Source: Christiangramia sp. OXR-203
Lineage (GTDB): Bacteria; Bacteroidota; Bacteroidia; Flavobacteriales; Flavobacteriaceae
Direction of reading: 5' to 3'
Length of the DNA: 64,000 nt
Assembly (NCBI RefSeq): GCF_034372165.1
Contig: NZ_CP139698.1
Span: forward strand, 2,294,001-2,358,000
The position numbers and the translations under genes are program-made. Under the pieces are notes generated by a model that was not told where the DNA came from, searched no databases, and saw only the letters and a list, made by a program, of their open reading frames with translations. Shown in pieces: positions 27,037 to 35,842 of this stretch; positions within the stretch are counted from its first letter, which is position 1; each line of letters begins with the position of its first letter.

Positions 27037-27528
27037 ATGAAAAAACTTATTATCGCCCTCACACTACTCTTTATCAATCCTTTATTTAGCCAGGATGAAG
27101 AATTTAAATCTATTGACACAAAAGAACAGAATGATCAGTGGAACACTAAATTTAAAACTGAAAATTTAGAACAGCAGATTAAATTAATCCAAGAAAGGAT
27201 TCTATCTGATTCTAATATCTTCTACACTCCGACAAATGCTCACGGCGAAACTCAATTGCCTGACGGCTTTCAAAGCACCACGCAATACAGACCGCTATAT
27301 ATCTTAAAATCGCAGAACTCAGAGCCAATATTATTGGAAAGCAATATGTCCATAGAGAGAGTTACTTTGATTAATTCGCATCTAACCAAAAATAACGTTG
27401 AGAACATATCCTTTTCAAACGATATGAAATCACAATCTCTTTACGGAGCTAGGGCAAAAAGCGGACTTATAACTATAAATTTTTCGGATGAAAAAGTACT
27501 GGAAAAATTAGCTACTAAAGAAAGATAA
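27037..27528 (+). CDS. exported protein with TonB-plug-like C-terminus
   Basis: 163 residues from ATG 27037 (chosen because it opens the signal peptide MKKLIIALTLL... ending FSQ; ATG 27013 is possible). The last 30 residues (SLYGARAKSGLITINFSD) resemble the end of TonB-dependent receptor plug domains, though no barrel follows. It could be a stand-alone plug-like protein. Sole gene of its cassette. Confidence 0.65.
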   Translation: MKKLIIALTLLFINPLFSQDEEFKSIDTKEQNDQWNTKFKTENLEQQIKLIQERILSDSNIFYTPTNAHGETQLPDGFQSTTQYRPLYILKSQNSEPILLESNMSIERVTLINSHLTKNNVENISFSNDMKSQSLYGARAKSGLITINFSDEKVLEKLATKER

Positions 27529-27545
27529 TTCTGCAATGGCACAAT

Positions 27546-27678
27546 ACATAACAACGGTTAATCGCCAATAAGCGGCACCGCTAGAAAGAAAATAATTAAC
27601 TTGACCAACAAACCAATATTAAGCCGACAAATCCGCGTCCCTTACTCCGCCAACTGGCGATAACCGAGACCGTTATAT
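27546..27678 (+). repeat. attC site 27 (subtype A)
   Basis: R'' ACATAAC, R' GTTATAT. L arms CGGTTAATCGCC / GGCGATAACCG. Confidence 0.9.
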
Positions 27679-27688
27679 GCTATATTTT

Positions 27689-28282
27689 ATGAGAGATTCG
27701 AACTTACTATTTCTTTTATTTTTTCTTCCTATTATCAATTCGTTCGCCCAAAACGAATCTAATTTTGATCATTTTGTGATGTCCGAAATTGGAAAAATTA
27801 ATAACAATAAAACCTTAGATTCCGTTGCTGTAACTCAAGATACCATCAACGAAAAAAGACCATATAGACTGGAAATATTTTTTGGTGAGGATGATAAGAA
27901 TAAGAAGCTAGTTCTAATGACCGAAAAAGCTATTCTACCTGATTTCCCTGGTGGCAGAAATGTATCAAATGGAGAGAGATTTTGGGAAATCGAAATTATT
28001 AATAGGGATCTCTGGATTAAACACGAACTATTACGTGGGCATTTTGAACATAAATTCCAATATAGGGACGGAAAATTTAAATTAATGGAATATAATTCTG
28101 TAGCATCAGATGGACGAGGTAAGATCTTTTATCAAAATCTCGATTTCCTAACTGGAATCCGCAGAACTCAAACTGACAGTTATAAGCAAGATAAAGTTTT
28201 AAAGAAGGAAGAAGAATTTATCAAAATTGAAGGGAAACCCGATTTGTCTAATTTTGAACCTAAATCAAATAGATACTTTTAA
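27689..28282 (+). CDS. exported protein of unknown function
   Basis: 197 residues from ATG 27689; an in-frame ATG at 27677 lies within the R' box itself. Signal peptide ends SFAQ. The mature part has aromatic-rich strands (GERFWEIEIINRDLWIKHELL) and may be a beta-barrel binding fold. No family assigned. Sole gene of its cassette. Confidence 0.68.
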   Translation: MRDSNLLFLLFFLPIINSFAQNESNFDHFVMSEIGKINNNKTLDSVAVTQDTINEKRPYRLEIFFGEDDKNKKLVLMTEKAILPDFPGGRNVSNGERFWEIEIINRDLWIKHELLRGHFEHKFQYRDGKFKLMEYNSVASDGRGKIFYQNLDFLTGIRRTQTDSYKQDKVLKKEEEFIKIEGKPDLSNFEPKSNRYF

Positions 28283-28290
28283 AACACAGC

Positions 28291-28423
28291 ATATAACAAC
28301 GGTTAATCGCCAATAAGCGGTAGCTAAAGAAAGAAAATAATTAACTTGACCAACAAACCAATACTAAGCCGACAAATCCGCGTCCCTTACTCCGCCAACT
28401 GGCGATAACCGAAACCGTTGTAA
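28291..28423 (+). repeat. attC site 28 (subtype A)
   Basis: R'' ATATAAC, R' GTTGTAA. L arms CGGTTAATCGCC / GGCGATAACCG. Confidence 0.9.
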
Positions 28424-28445
28424 ACAATTTTTAAGCGAGATTTTT

Positions 28446-29084
28446 ATGAGAAAAGAATTGAAATTTTTATTTATAACGTTGTTTTTTTCAACAGTTTCAA
28501 TAAGCATAAGTGCTCAAAATTCGAAAACCTATAAGCTCAAGGCAGATTTTGAATATCCTTCAGAAAAAGAGAAGTATGAAATGTGGGTTTTCCAAGGGAT
28601 TAAAAAATTGAATTATACACTTGAAAATGATTCAACTTTAATAAATAAAGATTTTAAAATAATAATAAGGGAATATGAAAATGGAAAATTAAAACAGGAA
28701 ACTTTAGTTATAGATACAAAAGATGAACCTAGACTTCCTAAAATAAATTCTGACTTTGGATTCAATTTATACGCTCAAAATCTATTAAATTATGAAAAAG
28801 TTGCCTTTATTTTTGATAGATTTTCAAACAAGAAATCATTCAAAATAAAAGAAATCTTTAATGATGGGGATTTTAGTTTAAGACAAATAAATGTTGGACA
28901 AGATCATCTCAATTTTAGACTAAATGAACCTTTTCAGATAGCATTGATTACACCGCCAAACAGAAACCCAAGCAATGGTGAATTGGGATATTGCCAAGTA
29001 TCTCAAGGAGGTATTGAAATTGATAAATGGTACGATCAATATAAAATCCCACAGTTTTTTCTAGTTTACCTTGAGATAGGATAA
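28446..29084 (+). CDS. exported protein, homologue of the chromosomal gene at 61331
   Basis: 212 residues, signal peptide ending SAQ. The C-terminal ~50 residues contain ITPPNRNPSNGELGYCQVSQ, matching ITPNRNPDGSGSYCRVAQ of the chromosomal protein near the right edge, and both end in a strand of the type FFLVYLEI / YYLIEIEF. This links a cassette gene to a host chromosomal family. Function unknown; periplasmic or surface. Sole gene of its cassette. Confidence 0.78.
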   Translation: MRKELKFLFITLFFSTVSISISAQNSKTYKLKADFEYPSEKEKYEMWVFQGIKKLNYTLENDSTLINKDFKIIIREYENGKLKQETLVIDTKDEPRLPKINSDFGFNLYAQNLLNYEKVAFIFDRFSNKKSFKIKEIFNDGDFSLRQINVGQDHLNFRLNEPFQIALITPPNRNPSNGELGYCQVSQGGIEIDKWYDQYKIPQFFLVYLEIG

Positions 29085-29091
29085 AAACTGT

Positions 29092-29224
29092 TTACAACAA
29101 CGGTTCATCACCAATAAGCGGCAGCTTTAGAAAGAAGATAATTAACTTGACCAACAAACCAATACTAAGCCGACAAATCCGCGTTCCTTGCTCCGCCAAC
29201 TGGCGATAACCGGGACCGTTGGCA
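29092..29224 (+). repeat. attC site 29 (subtype A)
   Basis: R'' TTACAAC, R' GTTGGCA. Left arm CGGTTCATCACC carries one uncompensated change. Confidence 0.88.
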
Positions 29225-29245
29225 GCAAGCATTAAAAATTTCATT

Positions 29246-29665
29246 ATGAAAAAACTTATAATATTATTTCTATTTCTATCAACCAATATCACCGCTCAGG
29301 AATTGACCGGTACATGGAATGTCACATCTTATGAAGACGAGATTGTATATTATAATCAAACGACAGATTCAATTTATTATAAAGATGAATCTAGAAAGAC
29401 AGAAGCGGAGAATTTTAGAAAAATGTTTGAAATGATGATTCTACCTGTTACTTATACCTTTAAAGATAATAATGAATACGAAATGCTTCATCCAATGTTG
29501 GCGGAAATTAAAGGAACTTACGAAATAGATAGAAATAATAATTACGTCATATTATCAGAAAAAAATACAATGAATGATACATTACCATTTTCTATGAGTA
29601 ATGAAATTTTGTATCTCAGAATGAAAATGGAAGAAGGATTTATGAAAATTGGATTAAAAAAATAG
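29246..29665 (+). CDS. exported lipocalin-like protein
   Basis: 139 residues from ATG 29246 (signal peptide MKKLIILFLFL... ending TAQ). LTGTWNVTSYEDE just after the cleavage site and the IKGTYEIDRNNNYVIL segment later are typical of bacterial lipocalin-like domains, small beta barrels that bind hydrophobic ligands. Sole gene of its cassette. Confidence 0.7.
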   Translation: MKKLIILFLFLSTNITAQELTGTWNVTSYEDEIVYYNQTTDSIYYKDESRKTEAENFRKMFEMMILPVTYTFKDNNEYEMLHPMLAEIKGTYEIDRNNNYVILSEKNTMNDTLPFSMSNEILYLRMKMEEGFMKIGLKK

Positions 29666-29725
29666 TTTCTCTTTAAAAACTAAGGGTTTAAATGTATTCA
29701 AGAAGATTATTACTAAATGCCAGCT

Positions 29726-29857
29726 GCCAACATCGGTTAATCGCCAATAAGCGGCACAATAAGTAAGAAAATAATTATCTTGACCAACAAACCAATACTA
29801 AGCTGACAAATCCGCGTCCCTTACTCCGCCAACTGGCGATAACCGAGACCGTTGGCG
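29726..29857 (+). repeat. attC site 30 (subtype A)
   Basis: R'' TGCCAAC, R' GTTGGCG. L arms CGGTTAATCGCC / GGCGATAACCG. Confidence 0.9.
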
Positions 29858-29902
29858 ATCATTCTTTAGAAAGTTTCAGTTTCCATAACTTTTTATATTT
29901 TT

Positions 29903-30628
29903 ATGCAAATTATAAAATTAATGGATAATCAAGAAAGGGAACGAATTTTAAATAATGCCAAGGATTTTTTCAGAGAACAAATTGTTGAATCTCACATTGA
30001 TCGTGCTTGCAAAAGAGCTAGCAGTTTAAAAGAATACAACGTAAATCCATTTTTATTTAAATACTTAGCAAATTTTCTAACCGGGAATGACGATCCATAC
30101 AGCATTGCAAAAGCATTAGTACTTCCAAGAGTTTTAGGATCTTCCATTACCACATCATTTGGAATGAAAATACAAAGTTTAATTAGTTCATTATTTGAAG
30201 GACTTGGTTCGACTACACAAGGAATCGATATTGAATTTATTGATGCAATTGATGGAAGGAAAAAATACTGTCAATTAAAAGCTGGCCCAAATACTATAAA
30301 CCATGATGATGTTACAACAATTGTAAACCATTTTAATGGTGTTAGAAATTTAGCGAGAACCAACAATTTAAATGTTGGTATTCATGACATGATTGTTGGA
30401 GTAGTATATGGTGACGCTAGTGAATTAAGTTCACATTACAACAGAATTAACGAAAATTATCCAGTTTATATTGGACAAGATTTTTGGCATAGATTGACGG
30501 GAAAAGAGGATTTTTATCTTGATTTAATAGACGCGATTGGTGATGTAGCACTTGAAGTCGATGCCAGCCAAGTAATTGAGGCTACTATTAAAAAATTAGA
30601 AATTGAAATAGCTGAAAAATACCAATAG
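29903..30628 (+). CDS. type II restriction endonuclease, Eco47II-like
   Basis: 241 residues. The block running from DIEFIDAIDGRKKYCQLKAG into PNTINHDDV (about residues 112-140) fits the Eco47II restriction enzyme family, with Asp/Glu...QLK as the PD-(D/E)XK-type metal site. Family members cut GGNCC-type sites; the specificity here is inferred. It is convergent with a DNA cytosine methyltransferase that ends on the next base, the usual protective partner. ATG 29921 is an alternative start. Confidence 0.78.
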   Translation: MQIIKLMDNQERERILNNAKDFFREQIVESHIDRACKRASSLKEYNVNPFLFKYLANFLTGNDDPYSIAKALVLPRVLGSSITTSFGMKIQSLISSLFEGLGSTTQGIDIEFIDAIDGRKKYCQLKAGPNTINHDDVTTIVNHFNGVRNLARTNNLNVGIHDMIVGVVYGDASELSSHYNRINENYPVYIGQDFWHRLTGKEDFYLDLIDAIGDVALEVDASQVIEATIKKLEIEIAEKYQ

Positions 30629-31864
30629 CTAATTGTTCTTAGCTTGGTAATATTTATTTAAAAATTTAATCACCGAATATCCTATTTCCTCTCCCAAATT
30701 TACAGGAACGGCATTACCAATTTGTTTATATTGTTGAGCAGTGGAACCAACAAATTTCCAGTCATCAGGAAATGTTTGAATTCTAGCATATTCTCTAACT
30801 GTAAATGGTCTAGTTTCATCAGGATGACATCTTTCAGTTTGTTTTTGGGCAGGACTACAAGTCAAAGTCAAACTAGGTTCATCCCAACCAATTCTTCTGG
30901 CCATACCCGTTTTACCTCCACCGAGATAAAAACTTCCTCCCATATATTCCTTTTGTAAATCCAAAGGTAAATCTCGCCAATAACCTTTCGGTGGAACTAA
31001 ATCAAGAACCTTTTTCTTATATTCAGGATACTTTGCACCATCAGAATTAGGAACATCTTTATCAAACAAGTCTCCTTTTTTTAAGGCATCTTTTAAATTA
31101 TAAACTTTATTATGCTTTTTTGGATATTCATAGGCAATATCAATATCCTTTCTTACTCCAACTAAAATTAATCTTTCTCGCTTTTGAGGAACTCTGTAAT
31201 TAATAGCTTTTAAAACTTCAACTGGAACAACTTTATAACCTATTTCATCCAAAATTGAAATCATGCCTTTCAAAGTCTTTCCTTTATCATGGCTTAAAAG
31301 CCCTCGAACATTTTCTCCGATGCATATAGAAGGTTGCACTTCCTTAACTACCCTAGCAAATTCATAAAACAAAGTACCTCGAGCATCTTCTAAACCTAAT
31401 TTTTTCCCAGCATAACTAAAAGCTTGACAAGGAAATCCACCAGTTACTATATCCGCTTTATTCTTGTATTCCCTAAAATCAAAAGATTTTATATCGCCTT
31501 CCAAAACATTCCAATTTGGTCGATTCGTTCTTAGAGTTTTGCAGGCCCATTTATCGATTTCATTTAAGGCAACACATTTTAAACCTGATTTTTCCATTCC
31601 GATAGCTAAACCACCTGCGCCAGCAAATAGTTCTAAAACTGTAAATTGATCCAAAGGTTCTACGTAATTGGAGATATTATCTTCAAAATTTTCATCAAAC
31701 AACTTTCCCATTAAATTTTCAATATCGTCTTTTCGATAAACACGATAGTTAGATACGGGTTCCCTAACAGCATTTAAAATACCTTCATTATCCCATCTTC
31801 GTAAAGTTTCTTTACTTTTACCAATAATCTCTGCTGTCTCTGAAAGTGATAAATAATTCTCCAT
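30629..31864 (-). CDS. DNA (cytosine-5) methyltransferase with N-terminal MerR-like HTH
   Basis: 411 residues from ATG 31864. Residues 1-55 form a MerR/excisionase-type helix-turn-helix (SLSETAEIIGKSKETLRRWDNEG). The C5-methyltransferase motifs follow: I LELFAGAGG (77-85), IV GGFPCQAFS with catalytic Cys146, VI ENVRGL (184-189), VIII QKRERL and IX/X GNAVP near the C-terminus. It methylates cytosine in the site cut by the adjacent nuclease; the HTH probably represses its own promoter. The only cassette gene read leftward. Confidence 0.92.
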   Translation of the reverse strand: MENYLSLSETAEIIGKSKETLRRWDNEGILNAVREPVSNYRVYRKDDIENLMGKLFDENFEDNISNYVEPLDQFTVLELFAGAGGLAIGMEKSGLKCVALNEIDKWACKTLRTNRPNWNVLEGDIKSFDFREYKNKADIVTGGFPCQAFSYAGKKLGLEDARGTLFYEFARVVKEVQPSICIGENVRGLLSHDKGKTLKGMISILDEIGYKVVPVEVLKAINYRVPQKRERLILVGVRKDIDIAYEYPKKHNKVYNLKDALKKGDLFDKDVPNSDGAKYPEYKKKVLDLVPPKGYWRDLPLDLQKEYMGGSFYLGGGKTGMARRIGWDEPSLTLTCSPAQKQTERCHPDETRPFTVREYARIQTFPDDWKFVGSTAQQYKQIGNAVPVNLGEEIGYSVIKFLNKYYQAKNN

Positions 31865-31865
31865 A

Positions 31866-31910
31866 ACCAAGTTAGTTAACCTTATACATTGGTTACAAAT
31901 TTAAATTAAA
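31866..31910 (-). promoter_or_regulatory. candidate methyltransferase promoter/operator
   Basis: Read leftward, the stretch contains TTTG, then 21 bases, then TAACTTGG close to the Bacteroidetes -7 box, and interlocked repeats GTAACC...GGTTAAC and GTTAACTAAC suited to binding by the methyltransferase's HTH domain. Confidence 0.35.
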
Positions 31911-31949
31911 AAATTTACTACGCAATTAAAATAAAATAAAAGAACGAAT

Positions 31950-32085
31950 CGCCAACAACGTATATCGCAAATGGCGTGTTTAATAGAAAAGAACTAAATT
32001 AGATTCCATAATAAACAAAATCGTTACGCCGACAAATCCGCATCCATAATTCCACGCCACTTGTCGATATACGAGACCGTTGTAG
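31950..32085 (+). repeat. attC site 31 (subtype C)
   Basis: R'' CGCCAAC, R' GTTGTAG. Arms CGTATATCGCAAATGGCG and CGCCACTTGTCGATATACG. Confidence 0.88.
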
Positions 32086-32125
32086 CCAATATTTGCAGTG
32101 TGATTGCGATTAATATAATAACTAC

Positions 32126-32485
32126 ATGAATATTAAGAATCTTATACTTTTAACCCTAATTGCTCTCTTATCATCTTGTGATACTAGCACTGATAAAAAG
32201 AACGCAAAAATTGATACTTTCGACAAAGTATTTATCGATAGTCTCGTTCCCATGGCTGATAAAAATTATTCTGTTTTTTACGCAAAAATAAAGGGAAACT
32301 CAAATGACTCAATCAGACTGAATATCAGTTCGGATAAAACTGAAGATGAAAAATTTGATTATTACTTCATCGGTGATTTTGAAAAAGAAATACGCATGGA
32401 CTATTATGGCGAATCAAAAAAATATATAAAGTTAGATCCGTATAAAGCTACAGATGGAAAATTGGAGTTAGATTATCAATTGTAA
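32126..32485 (+). CDS. small lipoprotein of unknown function
   Basis: 119 residues. Lipobox LSSC with the lipidated Cys at about residue 18, followed by an Asp/Lys-rich mature part with no motif I know. Sole gene of its cassette, which also keeps about 40 bases of upstream leader. Confidence 0.7.
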   Translation: MNIKNLILLTLIALLSSCDTSTDKKNAKIDTFDKVFIDSLVPMADKNYSVFYAKIKGNSNDSIRLNISSDKTEDEKFDYYFIGDFEKEIRMDYYGESKKYIKLDPYKATDGKLELDYQL

Positions 32486-32503
32486 TTTTATTGCAAACAC
32501 TGG

Positions 32504-32636
32504 CAACAACAACGGTTAATCGCCAATTGACGGCACCGTTAGAAAGAAAATAATTAACTTGACCAACAAACCTTTACTAAGCCGACAAATCCGCGTCCCT
32601 TACTCCGCCAACTGGCGATAACCGAGACCGTTGGCA
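32504..32636 (+). repeat. attC site 32 (subtype A)
   Basis: R'' CAACAAC, R' GTTGGCA. L arms CGGTTAATCGCC / GGCGATAACCG. Confidence 0.88.
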
Positions 32637-32663
32637 TTAATACTTAAATAGAGAAAATTTAAT

Positions 32664-32693
32664 TTTGAAATCTGATTTAAAGTAATAACTTTG
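32664..32693 (+). promoter_or_regulatory. Bacteroidetes-type promoter of the mazEF cassette
   Basis: TTTG at 32664-32667 and TAACTTTG at 32686-32693, spaced by 18 bases, fit the TTTG / TAnnTTTG consensus. It sits inside the cassette 21 bases before the antitoxin start, so this cassette can be expressed independently of its position. Confidence 0.6.
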
Positions 32694-32713
32694 TATTTAC
32701 AAAAATAAAAGTT

Positions 32714-32959
32714 ATGGAAACTTCAATCATACAAATTGGAAATTCAAAAGGACTTCGTTTAAGCAAAACGATTCTTGAGAAATATCATATAAAAGATAAA
32801 GTAGAACTCATTTTAGAAAAGGGTCAAATTATACTCCGACCAATTGATTCGCCAAGAAAAAATTGGGAAGAAAAATTTAAGAAAATGGCCAAAAATAAAG
32901 ATGACCAACTTCTGATGAATGATGTGTTTGATGATGAAAATTTTGATGAATGGATTTAA
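32714..32959 (+). CDS. mazE: MazE-like AbrB-fold antitoxin
   Basis: 81 residues. N-terminal IIQIGNSKGLRLSKTILEKY is the swapped-hairpin AbrB DNA-binding motif of MazE, followed by VELILEKGQIILRPI. The acidic C-terminal tail (FDDENFDEWI) would wrap around and block the toxin. Overlaps the toxin gene by 10 bases. Has its own promoter within the cassette. Confidence 0.9.
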   Translation: METSIIQIGNSKGLRLSKTILEKYHIKDKVELILEKGQIILRPIDSPRKNWEEKFKKMAKNKDDQLLMNDVFDDENFDEWI

Positions 32960-33273
32960 ATCAATATGATATAGTTCTAGTTAATTTAAATCCGACTGTT
33001 GGAAGTGAAATAAAGAAAACCAGACCCTGTGTAATCATTTCGCCAAATGAGATGAATAAATACTTAAGAACAATTGTTGTTGCTCCAATGACAACAAATA
33101 CGAAAAAATATCCGACAAGAATTCCTGTAAAATCAAATGGAAAAAAAGGAATGATTGCAATTGACCAGATTAGAACAATTGACAAACAAAGAATTGTAAA
33201 AATCTTTGAATCATTATCCAACTCGGAAATCAAAAAGTGCAAAGAGGTGCTTAAAGAAACATTTGTGGACTAA
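32950..33273 (+). CDS. mazF: MazF-like endoribonuclease toxin
   Basis: 107 residues, normal length. YDIVLVNLNPTVGSEIKKTRPCVIISP at the N-terminus contains the conserved Arg of the MazF/PemK active site, and VVAPMTT and IDQIRTIDKQRI are the other signature segments. Cuts mRNA at short sites when MazE is lost. Overlaps the antitoxin gene by 10 bases. Confidence 0.92.
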   Translation: MDLNQYDIVLVNLNPTVGSEIKKTRPCVIISPNEMNKYLRTIVVAPMTTNTKKYPTRIPVKSNGKKGMIAIDQIRTIDKQRIVKIFESLSNSEIKKCKEVLKETFVD

Positions 33274-33280
33274 GTACTAA

Positions 33281-33413
33281 TGCCAACAACGATTCATCGC
33301 AAATAGACGGCACCGTTAGTAAGAAAATAATTAAATTCACCAACAAACCGGGTCTAAGCCGACAACGCCGCGTCCCCTACTCCGCCAACTTGCGATAATC
33401 GAGACCGTTGTAC
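33281..33413 (+). repeat. attC site 33 (hybrid)
   Basis: R'' TGCCAAC, R' GTTGTAC. CGATTCATCGCAAATAGACGGC on the left, CCGCCAACTTGCGATAATCG on the right: the GATT/AATC pair is compensated. Confidence 0.88.
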
Positions 33414-33462
33414 GCAAGTATTGACTAAGAATGATTAAAGAAATTAATTAAAAAAGAAGATT

Positions 33463-33939
33463 ATGAAATATTCAATTTTTACTTTTTTGCTTTTTGCTCC
33501 ATTGTTTCTTGTAGCTCAAAGTTCTAACTATAATGTGTCTTCCTATAAGATAGAAGGAACTAAGGCACCCAATACTCATTACATTGGAGAAGCTTGGTTA
33601 AATCCATTAATTCACGATGATGAAGAATTAGGTTACAACATCACCAAAGCAACCTTCAAAGCTAACTCAACTTTAGATTGGCATAAACACGGTTCTGTTC
33701 AAGTTTTAGTAATTGTAGATGGTGAGGCCTATTATCAAGAAAAAGGTAAAAAGCCTATAATTCTAAAAGAAGGAGATGTAATTAGATGCGAAAAAGAAAC
33801 TGAGCATTGGCACTCATCTACGAAAGATAGCGATGTTACATATTTAGCATTCTATAGTGGAGAAAAACCAACAGAATGGACAGAAGTCTTAACTCAAGAA
33901 TATTACGATCAAGTTCATAAAATGCTAGAAACTAAATGA
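33463..33939 (+). CDS. exported cupin-domain protein
   Basis: 158 residues, signal peptide ending LVAQ. Single cupin fold: motif 1 is LDWHKHGSVQVLVIVDGEAYYQEKG (His-x-His metal ligands at about 71-73), and motif 2 contains GDVIRCEKETEHWH. A small metal-binding barrel in the periplasm; substrate unknown. Sole gene of its cassette. Confidence 0.82.
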   Translation: MKYSIFTFLLFAPLFLVAQSSNYNVSSYKIEGTKAPNTHYIGEAWLNPLIHDDEELGYNITKATFKANSTLDWHKHGSVQVLVIVDGEAYYQEKGKKPIILKEGDVIRCEKETEHWHSSTKDSDVTYLAFYSGEKPTEWTEVLTQEYYDQVHKMLETK

Positions 33940-33994
33940 CACAATTAAGAATTGTAAAAAATTCTATACTAGATGATCGAAACGCAATGCCAGC

Positions 33995-34127
33995 GCACAA
34001 CATCGGTTCATCGCAAATAACGGGTTTAATCGAAAAAGTATAATTTTAGAAACCAGGAAAGAAAATAGTTAATCCGACAAGTCCGCGTCCCTACTCCCGC
34101 AACTTGCGATAACCGTAACCGTTATAT
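33995..34127 (+). repeat. attC site 34 (subtype B)
   Basis: R'' GCACAAC, R' GTTATAT. L arms CGGTTCATCGCAA / TTGCGATAACCG. Confidence 0.9.
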
Positions 34128-34529
34128 GCTATTGCTCCGCACATTTTTAGCTACAATGAACAATAATTCTTCTAATCCGACAAATATGTGCATGTAAGCC
34201 TTCATCCGAAAAATCCGAAGTAAGAACTTTTAGTAAATCATTAACTTACATGATTCAGATCCGAAATGAGTTTTTACATTTATCGTTCAACTAAAATTTT
34301 ATGCATAAGAACACCGACTTTCAATTGAATATTTACGCTAAAGAAGTTTCAGTTTAAACGGGAGAAATATAATGCGCGGCAAACTGGAGTTTCTCACGGT
34401 TCGGTAAAACTACGACGGACGCTCACTCTTGCGCAATGATTTCAGATAAGAAAATGATTAGAGATCTAAACTTTTAATGTTCCCGACAGCGGCAAATCTC
34501 TCGTTCTTACTCAGACGTATCGCAACAGC
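34122..34529 (+). other. non-coding gene cassette, copy 3
   Basis: By eye identical to copy 1 (10958-11365), and the identity continues through the following attC to its R' box, about 535 bases in all. This indicates a recent duplication or re-insertion of the same circular cassette 23 kb away. No ORF. Ends GTTATATGCTATTGC and GCAACAGCATATAAC. Confidence 0.85.
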
Positions 34530-34662
34530 ATATAACAACGAATATTCGCAATTGTGGCCATTTGAAATAAAATAGTATTTTTAGAAACCAAGAAACAAAA
34601 ACCTAAGCCGACAAATCCGAATACGTACAACCACAACTGACGATTATTCGAAACCGTTGTAG
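34530..34662 (+). repeat. attC site 35 (subtype D)
   Basis: R'' ATATAAC, R' GTTGTAG. Same arms as site 10. Confidence 0.85.
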
Positions 34663-34690
34663 GCAATGTGAGTTCAAGATTTAAATTACA

Positions 34691-34698
34691 TATATTTG
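34691..34698 (+). promoter_or_regulatory. -7 box of the ImmA/IrrE-DUF4411 cassette
   Basis: TATATTTG matches TAnnTTTG exactly and ends 4 bases before the GTG start at 34703, suggesting a very short leader or leaderless message; no clear -33 TTTG is present. Confidence 0.4.
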
Positions 34699-34702
34699 TA
34701 CA

Positions 34703-35842
34703 GTGGTAAATAGAGTGGAAAATATCAATTCTAATTTAATTGAGTGGGCAATAACCAGAGCTGGTTATGAACTACACGATTTCTTTATGAAATTTCCCAA
34801 AGTAAGAGAATGGATAGAAGGAACTAAGAACCCAACTATTAAACAATTAGAAGATTTCACTCATAAAGTTCACGTTCCATTTGGATATTTATTTTTAAAT
34901 GAACCACCTAAAGAAGAGTTAGAAATTCCTTTTTTTAGAACAGGTAATCAAGAAGTACAAAATGTCTCTTTAAACACATATCATACTGTCCAGATGTTAC
35001 AGGATAGACAAGTGTGGTTGAAAGAATATTTGGATGAAAATGGATTTCAGGATTTAGATTTTGTCGGCAAATTCGATGTGAATGATAGCTATGATGATAT
35101 TGTAGATGATATCCGAAATCAGCTAGACCTAAAGGAAAACTGGGCTAGTAAACATCAAAATTGGCAAGAGACCTTAAACTATATTACATCCAAGATAGAA
35201 GAAATCGGAATTATAGTAACTTTTAATGGAGTTGTAGGAAATAACACTAGAAGAAAAATTAGTGTTGATGAATGTAGAGGTTTTGTTTTAGTAGATAAAA
35301 AAGCTCCCTTTCTATTTATCAATTCCGGAGATGCAAAAGCAGCTCAAATGTTCACAATGATTCACGAATTGGCACATATATGGCTGGGTGAAAGCGCTGG
35401 TTTTGACAATAATTTTATGTTACCTGCTAATGATCCGATTGAAATTTTATGTGATAAAGTTGCTGCCGAATTTTTAGTACCAAAAAATTATTTCATTGAT
35501 CAATGGAATAGAAATCAGAATTTTAAAATTTTAAGTCGGCACTTTAAAGTAAGTCCTATCGTTATTGCTAGACGAGCACTAGACTTGAACTTGATTTCCA
35601 AGGAGACTTTTTTCAGTTTTTATAACAATTACATAAGTGAATTTAAAGCTAAAAAAGAACAACAAAGTTCTGGTGGAGATTTCTATGCGACTTCTAAGAA
35701 AAGAGTCAGTCCTAGATTTGCTAATTATGTCAACAAGGCGGTAAAAGAGAATTATCTCCTTTATAGAGATGCATATAAATTGACAAATTTAAAGGGCAAT
35801 ACCTATGATAAATTTATGAACGAACATCTTTATCAGGTATGA
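34703..35842 (+). CDS. ImmA/IrrE-family metallopeptidase with N-terminal HTH-like region
   Basis: 379 residues. N-terminal ~70 residues have an Xre-like helical layout (FMKFPKVREWIEGTKNPTIKQLEDF), followed by an ImmA/IrrE (COG2856) protease domain with HELAH at residues 221-225 and a distal IEILCDKVAAEFL. Proteins of this Xre-COG2856 type are antitoxin or regulator partners of PIN-domain toxins. GTG start at 34703; GTG 34715 is possible. Overlaps the next gene by 4 bases. Confidence 0.85.
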   Translation: MVNRVENINSNLIEWAITRAGYELHDFFMKFPKVREWIEGTKNPTIKQLEDFTHKVHVPFGYLFLNEPPKEELEIPFFRTGNQEVQNVSLNTYHTVQMLQDRQVWLKEYLDENGFQDLDFVGKFDVNDSYDDIVDDIRNQLDLKENWASKHQNWQETLNYITSKIEEIGIIVTFNGVVGNNTRRKISVDECRGFVLVDKKAPFLFINSGDAKAAQMFTMIHELAHIWLGESAGFDNNFMLPANDPIEILCDKVAAEFLVPKNYFIDQWNRNQNFKILSRHFKVSPIVIARRALDLNLISKETFFSFYNNYISEFKAKKEQQSSGGDFYATSKKRVSPRFANYVNKAVKENYLLYRDAYKLTNLKGNTYDKFMNEHLYQV

